Notes under the pieces: model-generated | Databases searched by the model: none | What the model saw: the letters and a program-made list of their open reading frames with translations, nothing else | What the model was told of the DNA's origin: nothing | Translations under genes and position numbers: made by a program | In this document: piece after piece, positions 1-5,322 of the stretch | How the letters are laid out: every line of letters starts with the position of its first letter | How positions within the stretch are numbered: the first letter of the stretch is position 1 | From: Clostridiales bacterium | GTDB lineage: Bacteria; Bacillota; Clostridia; Oscillospirales; Butyricicoccaceae | Assembly: GCA_019420045.1 (NCBI GenBank) | Contig: JAHZHY010000277.1 | Coordinates: 1-6,132 of the forward strand | Direction of reading: 5' to 3' | DNA length: 6,132 nucleotides

Positions 1-65
1 GTATGAACTTCTTTTTATTTCCCTAAATTGTTGCACTTGATAGTATAATTCACCCATACCACAAC

Positions 66-93
66 AAAAAATCCCCCATCCGGGGGATTTTTT
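66..93. terminator. Bidirectional intrinsic terminator after the YfcE-type gene
   Basis: A perfect 12-bp inverted repeat (66-77 with 82-93) has a CCCCC/GGGGG core, a 4-base ATCC loop, and A and T tracts on its flanks. Read on the minus strand it follows the phosphodiesterase stop codon by a few bases and ends in a T tract, so it should end that transcript. The A/T symmetry means it could also stop plus-strand transcription entering from the left. Confidence 0.9.
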
Positions 94-96
94 TGT

Positions 97-639
97 TTAG
101 AGACTGCGGCTCTGATAGGTTTTTCCGTCCAGGTCTTTCCAGCTCAATTTTCCCTCTTCCAAAATCATATAGCTGTGAGGGCTTTGTTCTTTGGGAATGG
201 ACACCGAGCCGGGATTCAAAAACAGCAGCCCGTTTTCTTCCTTGTCCATGGGCACATGGGTATGCCCCATCAGCAGCACATCTCCCGGCTGCAACGGCGG
301 CAGGTTCTGGGGATTGTACACATGGCCATGGGTGGCGTAAATCAGCCGGTTTCCCTGGCTCAGAACGGCATAGTCGGCCAGGATGGGAAAAGGCAGCACC
401 ATCTGATCCACTTCGGTGTCGCAATTTCCCCGCACGCAGAAGATCCGGTCTTTATAAGGGGTCAAAAGAGCGATGACCTCCTTGGGAGCATATTCCGGGG
501 GCAGATCGTTGCGGGGACCGTGAGAGAGGATGTCCCCCAGCAAAAGCAGCCTGTCCGCTCCCTCCTGTTCAAAACGCTCCAGCAGACGGCGCACAAATCC
601 TGCCGCCCCGTGGAGATCGGATGCAATCATCCATTTCAT
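97..639 (-). CDS. yfcE: YfcE-family metallophosphoesterase (phosphodiesterase)
   Basis: This predicted 180-residue cytoplasmic enzyme belongs to the calcineurin-like, dinuclear-metal phosphoesterase superfamily; E. coli YfcE (184 residues) hydrolyses phosphodiester model substrates. The metal-ligand blocks appear in order: SDLHG (residues 7-11), GD (35-36), GNCD (71-74), THGH (103-106) and GHTH (125-128), followed by NPGSVS (142-147). All expected ligands are present, so it is probably active; the natural substrate cannot be read from sequence. The frame stays open upstream to 708, but I start at the ATG at 639. AAGGAGGG lies six bases ahead of it, the enzyme core begins there with MKWMIASDLHG, and the upstream residues look non-homologous. 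It has its own promoter and terminator, so it is likely monocistronic and divergent from the two-component operon. Confidence 0.93.
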   Translation of the reverse strand: MKWMIASDLHGAAGFVRRLLERFEQEGADRLLLLGDILSHGPRNDLPPEYAPKEVIALLTPYKDRIFCVRGNCDTEVDQMVLPFPILADYAVLSQGNRLIYATHGHVYNPQNLPPLQPGDVLLMGHTHVPMDKEENGLLFLNPGSVSIPKEQSPHSYMILEEGKLSWKDLDGKTYQSRSL

Positions 640-673
640 CTCAAACCCTCCTTTTTGTGGTTCTGTCTTCCCG

Positions 674-702
674 ATTATACCTGCTCTCCCTCTCCCCCGC
701 AA
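674..702 (-). promoter_or_regulatory. Sigma-A-type promoter of the phosphodiesterase gene
   Basis: On the minus strand, TTGCGG (702-697) and a perfect TATAAT (679-674) are separated by exactly 17 bases. Transcription would begin near 668, giving a leader of about 30 bases before the ATG at 639. The -10 is consensus; the -35 matches only its first half. Confidence 0.7.
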
Positions 703-752
703 GTCCATCGCCGGGAAAAGGGCCTCTAAGGCCTCAATTTCCCAAAGATTAG

Positions 753-795
753 TTTACATTTTGTTAATGCAATCAAATGGGATACACATTATAAT
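753..795 (+). promoter_or_regulatory. Likely activator-dependent promoter of the regulator-kinase-protease operon
   Basis: A perfect TATAAT lies at 790-795, but the -35 position 17 bases upstream (767-772, ATGCAA) is poor. Just upstream and overlapping it are TTTACA (753-758) and TTAATG (764-769), which start 11 bases apart, one helical turn. Tandem half-sites of this spacing are what OmpR/PhoB-family regulators bind, and TTTACA fits the TTAACA-like boxes known for Bacillus PhoP. Autoregulation by the first gene of the operon is therefore plausible, but the second box is degenerate. Transcription would begin near 802, leaving a leader of about 100 bases. Confidence 0.5.
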
Positions 796-863
796 AAAAT
801 CAAGCGAAAATGCTACCCTTCCATTTTTCGGGAGGTTCTTTTTATCCCTTCACCCAATTCATC

Positions 864-887
864 CCCGCTGGAACATCCGGCGGCGGG
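864..887 (+). promoter_or_regulatory. Leader hairpin abutting the response-regulator ribosome site
   Basis: CCCGCTG (864-870) can pair with CGGCGGG (881-887) as seven pairs including one G-U, with a 10-base loop. The ribosome site AAAGGAG (888-894) begins at the next base, eight bases before the ATG at 903. It could influence translation, but a short GC-rich stem may also occur by chance here. Confidence 0.35.
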
Positions 888-902
888 AAAGGAGCCTTTT
901 TT

Positions 903-1583
903 ATGGCAAAAACACTGCTGATCATCGAAGACGATGGAAATATCAGAGAACTTCTCCGCCTGTATCTGGAGCAGGAAGGCTACACTGTGGAAAGCGCCTC
1001 CGACGGAGCCGAAGGCCTGCGTGCCTTCAAGCGCATTCATCCGGATCTGGTGCTTTTGGATGTGACGATGCCCCAGATGGACGGCTGGCAGGTAATCAAG
1101 GAGATCCGGGCCATTTCCAAAACCCCGGTGATTATGCTCACCGCCAAGGGAGAAACCTTCGACAAGGTCTCCGGTCTGGAACTGGGAGCCGACGACTATA
1201 TCACAAAACCCTTTGAAATGCGGGAGGTCATCGCCCGTATTCATGCGGTGATGCGCCGCTTCGACGACGATGGCGCCCCGGCCAAACTGGAATACGACAA
1301 TCTGATCATCGACAAGGAAAGCTACAACATCGTGGTCAAAGGCCAGAAGATGGAAATACCTCCCAAGGAAATCGAACTGCTTTACTTCCTGGCCTCCTCC
1401 CCCAACCGGGTGTTTACCCGTTCCCAGCTGCTGGACGATGTGTGGGGCTTTGATTATTTCGGCGACACCCGCACAGTGGATGTGCACATCAAGCGTCTGC
1501 GGGAAAAACTGTCGGGTGTCAGCGACAAATGGGAACTGAAAACCGTATGGGGTGTAGGTTATAAATTCGAGACAAAAAATTAA
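903..1583 (+). CDS. OmpR/PhoB-family response regulator
   Basis: This 226-residue transcription factor should be switched on by phosphorylation from the kinase encoded next. The receiver domain (about 1-120) has the acidic pair D10/D11, the phospho-acceptor D53 in LLDVTMPQMDGW, the switch residue T80 and K102 in TKPF. The winged-helix DNA-binding domain (about 128-226) has FTRSQLLDDVWG, then RTVDVHIKRLREKL from residue 190 and the closing WGVGYKF. Length and residues are canonical, so it should be functional. The frame is open back to 810, but the ATG at 903 has AAAGGAG eight bases upstream and starts the domain as MAKTLLIIEDD. It is followed after 42 bases by the kinase gene and probably shares its transcript. 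By its position ahead of an HtrA gene it resembles CssR of the Bacillus secretion-stress system. That is an inference from context; OmpR-family members cannot be told apart safely by eye. Confidence 0.95.
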   Translation: MAKTLLIIEDDGNIRELLRLYLEQEGYTVESASDGAEGLRAFKRIHPDLVLLDVTMPQMDGWQVIKEIRAISKTPVIMLTAKGETFDKVSGLELGADDYITKPFEMREVIARIHAVMRRFDDDGAPAKLEYDNLIIDKESYNIVVKGQKMEIPPKEIELLYFLASSPNRVFTRSQLLDDVWGFDYFGDTRTVDVHIKRLREKLSGVSDKWELKTVWGVGYKFETKN

Positions 1584-1608
1584 CCATTCCCAGGGTGAAA
1601 TCCAGGAT

Positions 1609-1628
1609 GGAAGGGCGGTGAGCATGTG
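1609..1628 (+). promoter_or_regulatory. Ribosome site and GTG start of the kinase, overlapped by an ATG-TGA start-stop
   Basis: A purine-rich stretch, GGAAGGGCGGTGA (1609-1621), precedes the kinase GTG at 1626-1628. An ATG at 1624-1626 overlaps it in another frame and is followed at once by TGA (1627-1629), so it encodes only methionine. No in-frame ATG lies nearby upstream, so GTG is the supported start. Confidence 0.6.
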
Positions 1629-3083
1629 AAGGGCCTGAAAAGTATTTTCCTGAAAAACTTTATCATTTACTCCCTGGTGGTCATGCTCAGTTTTACCGCC
1701 TTGGGCGGGGCCTTCATCTACCAGATTAGCCGCTATGCCGCCGAAGAGCGGGATTCGGCCCTGAATTCTGCCGCCCGCCGTGCCTCTTCCATCACCACCA
1801 CCTATATGCAGACCGCTCCCAACATGATCGGTTCCAGCTTCAGTCTGCAAACCTACAACGATATGTACCGGGCCAGCATTGTGAATCTGGCAGAAAACCT
1901 GGGCGGTATTCTCTTTGTCTGCGATAGTCAAGGCAAGCTGCTGTTTTTCGCTACAAGTGAAGGATGCTATACCCATGAGGATGTGACCCAGGTCTCCCAG
2001 GATGCTGTGAAAGCCATTGAGGAAGATGGCCGTTTTTCTGAAATGGGCAACTTCTCCGGCCTGCTCACCTCCCCCCATTACACTCTGGGCATCCCCGCTT
2101 CCGGAGAGGATGGGCAAATGCTGGGTATGGTCTTTGCCTCTCTTTCGGCCGATTCCTCCCTCAAACTGTTTATCAACATTTCCAGCACCTTTATCCTGAT
2201 GATCTTCATCGTTTTTCTGGTGGTACTGGTGGTCACCTATGTGATGGTGGACAGCACCGTACGCCCTTTGAAAAACATCGCGGCCGCTGCCCGGAATTTT
2301 GCCCATGGCGACTTCAGCTGCCGGGTGGCCGTGCCCAAGCGGCGGGATGAGCTGTACGCATTGACCATCAGCTTTAACCATATGGCCGACGCCATCGAGA
2401 ACATGGAAACCCAGCGGCGGGATCTCATCGCCAATGTGTCCCACGACCTGCGTACCCCCATGACCACCATCGGCGGCTTTATCGACGGTATTCTGGACGG
2501 CACCATCAAGCCGGAAAAACAGGAATATTACCTGAAGATCATCTCGGAGGAAATCCGCCGTCTTTCCCGGCTGGCCAACAGCATGGTGGAAGTCTCCCGT
2601 CTGGAATCGGGAGAGCGGGCCTTGAACAAAACCACCTTTGACATCAGCGAAATGGTGCGCCGCATCGTACTGGGTTTTGAAAAACAGCTCACCGACAAGG
2701 AGATCGATCTGACGCTGGATATCCCGGACAAGCTGGAAATCTCCGCCGATCACGACGCCATCTTCCAGGTGGTCTATAACCTGACGGACAACGCGGTGAA
2801 ATTCACCGATCAGGCGGGCAAGATCATCATCTACCTGTCAGCCAAGGGCGGCAAGATGCAGATGAACATCGTCAACACCGGCCCGGGCATCGGCCCGGAG
2901 GCCATCGACCATATTTTCGAACGCTTTTACAAAGGCGACCGGTCCCGTGGAAGCAAAGTCACAAGCTCCGGTCTGGGCCTCTACATCGTCAAAACCCTGG
3001 TTGGCCGTCATGGCGGCGATATCTACGCCAAAAGCGGCGACGGCCAGACCGAATTCTGTTTTACCATCCCCACATCCCTATGA
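1626..3083 (+). CDS. Membrane sensor histidine kinase (HAMP-HisKA-HATPase)
   Basis: This 485-residue kinase should sense an extracytoplasmic signal and phosphorylate the regulator encoded before it. One membrane helix spans about 12-33. An outer domain of about 150 residues (34-183) is PAS/Cache-like in pattern (GILFVCDSQGKLLF; LGMVFASLSAD) and has just two cysteines, C99 and C114. The second helix is about 186-207, the HAMP linker 208-260, the HisKA phospho-acceptor H273 in VSHDLRTP, the N-box NLTDNAVKF (385-393), the F-box ERFYKGD (432-438) and the G2 box SSGLGLYIVK (447-456). The G1 box reads NTGPGIG (417-423), with Asn where Asp usually contacts adenine. The variant also occurs in other kinases as I recall, so loss of activity is not implied. 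Translation starts at a GTG. The stop codon overlaps the ribosome site of the protease gene, which ties the two together. The ligand cannot be read from sequence; misfolded exported protein is suggested only by the HtrA neighbour. Confidence 0.95.
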   Translation: MKGLKSIFLKNFIIYSLVVMLSFTALGGAFIYQISRYAAEERDSALNSAARRASSITTTYMQTAPNMIGSSFSLQTYNDMYRASIVNLAENLGGILFVCDSQGKLLFFATSEGCYTHEDVTQVSQDAVKAIEEDGRFSEMGNFSGLLTSPHYTLGIPASGEDGQMLGMVFASLSADSSLKLFINISSTFILMIFIVFLVVLVVTYVMVDSTVRPLKNIAAAARNFAHGDFSCRVAVPKRRDELYALTISFNHMADAIENMETQRRDLIANVSHDLRTPMTTIGGFIDGILDGTIKPEKQEYYLKIISEEIRRLSRLANSMVEVSRLESGERALNKTTFDISEMVRRIVLGFEKQLTDKEIDLTLDIPDKLEISADHDAIFQVVYNLTDNAVKFTDQAGKIIIYLSAKGGKMQMNIVNTGPGIGPEAIDHIFERFYKGDRSRGSKVTSSGLGLYIVKTLVGRHGGDIYAKSGDGQTEFCFTIPTSL

Positions 3084-3100
3084 GGTGAAGAATGCCTATG
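3082..3100 (+). promoter_or_regulatory. Protease ribosome site overlapping the kinase stop codon
   Basis: GAGGTGA (3082-3088) overlaps the kinase TGA (3081-3083), which suggests translational coupling. Two in-frame ATGs follow, at 3092 (four bases after GAGGTG) and 3098 (ten bases after it). Either could be the true start; the choice changes the protein by only two residues. Confidence 0.7.
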
Positions 3101-4399
3101 TTCCATCGCCACGATCCCCACAATTCCCAAGATCACTTCCAGGAAAACACCCCTCACTATTACCAGAATGCTGCTTCCTACCGCAGCTATGAGGAAGTGC
3201 TGGCCCAGAAGCGCCGTCGTGCCCGTTTGCGCCGGGGCTGTGCTGTCTGCGCCATTCTGGTGACGGTGGGCGGCGCTGGGGGATATCTCCTGCTGCGCAG
3301 TGACCCCAATGAGGTCCCCTCCAAATCGGCTGAGACCGATCTTTCCTCTGGAAATGGCCTCACAGCTATTTTGGGCGGCAGCGAATCCAAGGAAACGGAC
3401 CCTGCCCAATCTCCTGAGGATTCCGCCTTCTCTATGAAGATCCGGAAAAAACCCGAAAACAACGATGGCGGATTGGTGGTAAAAGATGTGAGCGATGTGG
3501 TGCAAAAGGTGCGCCCCTCGGTGGTGGGAGTCATCACCGAAAGTTTCCAGACCTATTCCACCAGCAGTACCGGTTCGGGGATCATTTTATCGGAGGACGG
3601 TTATATCGTCACCAATAACCATGTAGTGGAAGGTGGCGACAGCATTGCCGTCACGCTGGACAATGGAGAAACTTATGCAGCCCAACTCATCGGCACCGAT
3701 GTGAAAAGCGATATTGCCGTGCTGAAAATCGACGCTCAGAACCTGCCGGCAGCCGAGTTTGGCGATTCCAGCCAGGTGGAAGTGGGAGAAGCCGCCATTG
3801 CCATCGGCAATCCTCTGGGGCTCAACGGCACAGTGACCGCCGGCATTATCTCTGCAGTGGATCGGGAGATCCAGGTGGGAAGCAGCAACATGGTCCTGCT
3901 GCAAACCGATGCCTCCATCAACCCAGGCAACAGTGGAGGAGCTCTTCTCAATGAATATGGTCAGGTTATCGGCGTCAACAGCGCTAAAATCAGCAGCGAG
4001 GATTCCGAAGGCTTAGGCTTTGCCATCCCCAGCAACACCGTAGGGCCCATTGTGGAGGAACTGATCGACCAGGGCTATGTGTCGGGCCGTCCCCTCACCG
4101 GCATCAGCGGCCGCAATGTGAGCGCCCTGGCCGCCGCCTTCTATGACATTCCCCAGGGCATCCTGGTGGATCAGGTGGCTCCGGAAAGCGATGCTGCTGC
4201 CAAGGGTCTGGCCGCCGGAGATGTGATCATCGGCGTGGATGACATCCGGGTGGAAAACATCTCCGATGCCTGCACCTTGCGGGATGAGCACAAGGCAGGC
4301 GATACCATGAAACTGACCTTCTACCGCCAGGGTTCTACCCATGAGATCAATATCCAGCTCATGGAAGAGACCAATCAGCAATCTGAGTATGACTTTTAA
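3092..4399 (+). CDS. htrA: Membrane-anchored HtrA/DegP-family serine protease with one PDZ domain
   Basis: This 435-residue S1C protease should degrade damaged or misfolded proteins on the outer side of the membrane. The predicted cytoplasmic tail (1-49) is His-rich at first and ends in a strongly basic run (KRRRARLRR). One membrane helix (about 50-68) fits an N-in anchor and is not followed by an obvious signal-peptidase site. A Ser/Thr/acidic linker (70-127) leads to the trypsin-like domain. The catalytic triad is H177 in TNNHVV, D207 in SDIAVLKI and S281 in GNSGGALLN; the spacing closely matches E. coli DegP. A single PDZ domain (about 335-425) follows, as in DegS and many Gram-positive HtrA proteins. 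It is the last gene of the operon and ends 17 bases before a strong terminator. Its coupling to the two-component genes suggests it is the output, or a feedback component, of that sensor pair. All catalytic residues are present, so activity is expected. Confidence 0.96.
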   Translation: MPMFHRHDPHNSQDHFQENTPHYYQNAASYRSYEEVLAQKRRRARLRRGCAVCAILVTVGGAGGYLLLRSDPNEVPSKSAETDLSSGNGLTAILGGSESKETDPAQSPEDSAFSMKIRKKPENNDGGLVVKDVSDVVQKVRPSVVGVITESFQTYSTSSTGSGIILSEDGYIVTNNHVVEGGDSIAVTLDNGETYAAQLIGTDVKSDIAVLKIDAQNLPAAEFGDSSQVEVGEAAIAIGNPLGLNGTVTAGIISAVDREIQVGSSNMVLLQTDASINPGNSGGALLNEYGQVIGVNSAKISSEDSEGLGFAIPSNTVGPIVEELIDQGYVSGRPLTGISGRNVSALAAAFYDIPQGILVDQVAPESDAAAKGLAAGDVIIGVDDIRVENISDACTLRDEHKAGDTMKLTFYRQGSTHEINIQLMEETNQQSEYDF

Positions 4400-4415
4400 T
4401 CAAAATAGACAGCAC

Positions 4416-4442
4416 AAAAAGGACGGCAGCGCCGTCCTTTTT
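4416..4442. terminator. Bidirectional terminator between the protease and YcxB-like genes
   Basis: GGACGGC (4421-4427) and GCCGTCC (4431-4437) pair around a 3-base AGC loop, with flanking A5 and T tracts extending the stem to 12 bp. It lies just after the plus-strand protease stop. Its right edge touches the stop codon of the minus-strand gene (4442-4444), so one element can serve both converging transcripts. Confidence 0.92.
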
Positions 4443-4963
4443 TATATTCTTGTAATGGGCAATCCGGTTTTTTCTGTGAGAAATTGCCGCAGCTGCTCCA
4501 TGGTTCCTCCTTCCAGGGAGTCTTTCTCCCAGGCCTGAGCATAGCGTTTGTCCAGAATAAAAACCAGGTTTTCCTCCGTCTCGCCGATGGCGGCCAACGC
4601 CTGGTAACTCCACTGGGTGACGGCATTTTCGGTGGAACTGGTGTATCCCTCTTCTCCAAATGTCACCTTGCTGTAGCCATTCCCCTTGAGCATACGCTTC
4701 CGGGCAAAAAAGCCATTGATGGCGTCCTGACGCAAAATAACAAAAATCATCAGCATCGCCGCGGCACCGTTGAGCACTCGCTTCCAATCCCATACAAATC
4801 CATCTTCTCCGGGCACCAGAAAAAACAGCAGATTGAGCAAAAGCACCACCCAGGCCCAAATCATGCCGCGGCGGTCGCTTTTCTTTCGGGTGGTTTTCCG
4901 CAGCGCCCGGGACATATCCGCGAGAGTCTTTTTGCCATATCGGCTCTCCATGGTAAATTCCAT
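4442..4963 (-). CDS. YcxB-like small membrane protein
   Basis: This predicted 173-residue protein has a basic N-terminus (KTTRKKSDRR, 23-32), two membrane helices (about 34-50 and 63-78) and a soluble C-terminal domain (about 95-173). The C-terminal pattern, with TFGEEGYTSSTENAVTQWSY, then FILDKRYAQAW and a closing amphipathic segment, resembles the YcxB-like family. The function of that family is not established, so I assign none. The match is by pattern only and is moderately certain. The frame is open upstream to 5125, but the ATG at 4963 has AGGAGG seven bases ahead, and the upstream stretch would cross inverted repeats. A 9-bp palindrome abuts the ribosome site, which hints at control of expression. 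The gene converges on the protease gene. It is separated from the kinase on its other side by several terminators, so it is probably transcribed alone. I see no convincing promoter. Confidence 0.82.
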   Translation of the reverse strand: MEFTMESRYGKKTLADMSRALRKTTRKKSDRRGMIWAWVVLLLNLLFFLVPGEDGFVWDWKRVLNGAAAMLMIFVILRQDAINGFFARKRMLKGNGYSKVTFGEEGYTSSTENAVTQWSYQALAAIGETEENLVFILDKRYAQAWEKDSLEGGTMEQLRQFLTEKTGLPITRI

Positions 4964-4974
4964 CTTCTTTCCTC

Positions 4975-4998
4975 CTAAACAGTGGATGTACTGTTTAG
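4975..4998 (-). promoter_or_regulatory. Palindrome overlapping the YcxB-like ribosome site
   Basis: CTAAACAGT (4975-4983) and ACTGTTTAG (4990-4998) are perfect 9-bp arms around a 6-base centre. The minus-strand ribosome site AGGAGG (4976-4971) shares its first two bases with the last arm. It could be an operator for a dimeric repressor or an mRNA hairpin that limits access to the ribosome site. I do not recognise the motif as a known operator. Confidence 0.55.
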
Positions 4999-5019
4999 AC
5001 GGTATTCGCCCATGATTGG

Positions 5020-5049
5020 TTGACGAAAAAAGAAATTTTTTCGCAAAAT
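5020..5049 (+). promoter_or_regulatory. Weak plus-strand promoter-like pair with a hairpin in its spacer
   Basis: TTGACG (5020-5025) is a good -35 and CAAAAT (5044-5049), 18 bases on, is a mediocre -10. Between and overlapping them, CGAAAAAA (5024-5031) pairs with TTTTTTCG (5036-5043) around a GAAA loop. A transcript from here would meet the 5056-5091 terminator almost at once, so chance is likely. Confidence 0.25.
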
Positions 5050-5055
5050 TTCCAA

Positions 5056-5091
5056 ATAAAAAGACCCTGGAACACTCCAGGGTCTTTTTAT
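5056..5091. terminator. Perfect 16-bp bidirectional terminator hairpin (repeat copy 1)
   Basis: The arms 5056-5071 and 5076-5091 pair perfectly around an ACAC loop. The core is CCCTGGA/TCCAGGG with A5 before and T5 after, so it can work in both directions. Bases 5065-5091 recur exactly at 5296-5322. Read on the minus strand it would stop anything running toward the YcxB-like gene, which implies that gene starts from a promoter below about 5055. Confidence 0.85.
5065..5091 (+). repeat. 27-base direct repeat, copy 1
   Basis: It is identical to 5296-5322, starting CCCTGGAACACTCCAGGG and ending in TCTTTTTAT. In this copy the A-rich left arm of the hairpin is also present (5056-5064). Confidence 0.95.
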
Positions 5092-5147
5092 CTGTCGAAA
5101 AACGGATCCAACTAGGGAGAAACATATGCCCTACCCTTCACCAATCC

Positions 5148-5180
5148 GCAAAAAGCCGCGACCTGTGCGTGGCTTTTTGC
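5148..5180. terminator. Terminator-like hairpin with A/T-tract arms
   Basis: GCAAAAAGCC (5148-5157) and GGCTTTTTGC (5171-5180) are perfect arms. Three further pairs inside (one G-U) leave a 7-base loop. The GC core followed by TTTTT can act as a terminator in either direction, though the T run is short and is followed by GC. Confidence 0.55.
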
Positions 5181-5186
5181 ACTTCT

Positions 5187-5248
5187 CAAGGGACAAGTGT
5201 GGCCGATTGACCGCTAAAAGCGGTCAATCGGCTGCACACAGACCCTTG
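5187..5248. repeat. Long imperfect palindrome without a T tract
   Basis: The inner arms GCCGATTGACCGC (5202-5214) and GCGGTCAATCGGC (5220-5232) pair perfectly around a TAAAA loop. Five more pairs (two G-U) extend the stem to 5197-5237. After a small internal loop, CAAGGG (5187-5192) pairs with CCCTTG (5243-5248). With no adjoining T tract on the plus strand, nor a run next to the inner stem on the minus strand, it is not a standard terminator. It could be part of a structured RNA or a protein-binding or cruciform site. Confidence 0.75.
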
Positions 5249-5255
5249 TAAAAAC

Positions 5256-5286
5256 TCGAAAGAGTGGCCTTGGGCCACTCTTTCGA
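5256..5286 (-). terminator. Terminator of the right-hand kinase gene
   Basis: TCGAAAGAGTGGCC (5256-5269) and GGCCACTCTTTCGA (5273-5286) form a perfect 14-bp stem with a 3-base loop. Read on the minus strand the stem is followed by GTTTTTA (5255-5249). It lies about 40 bases after the kinase stop codon, as expected for its terminator. Confidence 0.85.
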
Positions 5287-5293
5287 CATGCCC

Positions 5294-5320
5294 GGCCCTG
5301 GAACACTCCAGGGTCTTTTT
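5294..5320 (+). terminator. Plus-strand terminator hairpin (repeat copy 2)
   Basis: Bases 5294-5302 pair with 5307-5315 (nine pairs, one G-T) around ACAC and are followed by T5. Unlike copy 1, the left flank has no A tract, so it points only toward plus. No plus-strand gene precedes it in this gap. Confidence 0.7.
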
Positions 5321-5322
5321 AT
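5296..5322 (+). repeat. 27-base direct repeat, copy 2
   Basis: It is identical to 5065-5091, with 204 bases between the copies. Identity begins exactly at CCCTGGA; the bases before it differ (ATGCCCGG here, AAAAAGA in copy 1), so the left arm of the hairpin is cut short. Confidence 0.95.

Noticed and set aside
28..49. TATAAT at 44-49 near the left edge as a plus-strand promoter
   Set aside because: No -35 sits at a proper distance, and a transcript from it would run straight into the terminator at 66-93 with no gene to read.
721..735. Small palindrome GGCCT-CTA-AGGCC between the divergent promoters
   Set aside because: Five-bp arms are too short to call an operator, and it does not overlap either proposed promoter.
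813..2753. A 646-codon open frame on the minus strand opposite the regulator and kinase genes
   Set aside because: It lies entirely antisense to two clear, motif-complete genes. Its His/Gly-rich translation shows no family pattern, and long antisense frames are expected in GC-rich coding DNA.
4964..5125. Longer N-terminus for the YcxB-like protein, starting at 5125
   Set aside because: The upstream 54 codons cross three inverted repeats and lack a ribosome site, while the ATG at 4963 has a strong one.
5113..5133. TAGGG...CCCTA inverted repeat in the hairpin-rich gap
   Set aside because: Only five pairs with an 11-base loop; weak next to the perfect stems around it.
5065..5322. Two-copy CRISPR-like repeat
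   Set aside because: Only two copies exist, the 204-base spacing is far too long for a spacer, the unit is a terminator hairpin with a T tract, and no cas gene is present.
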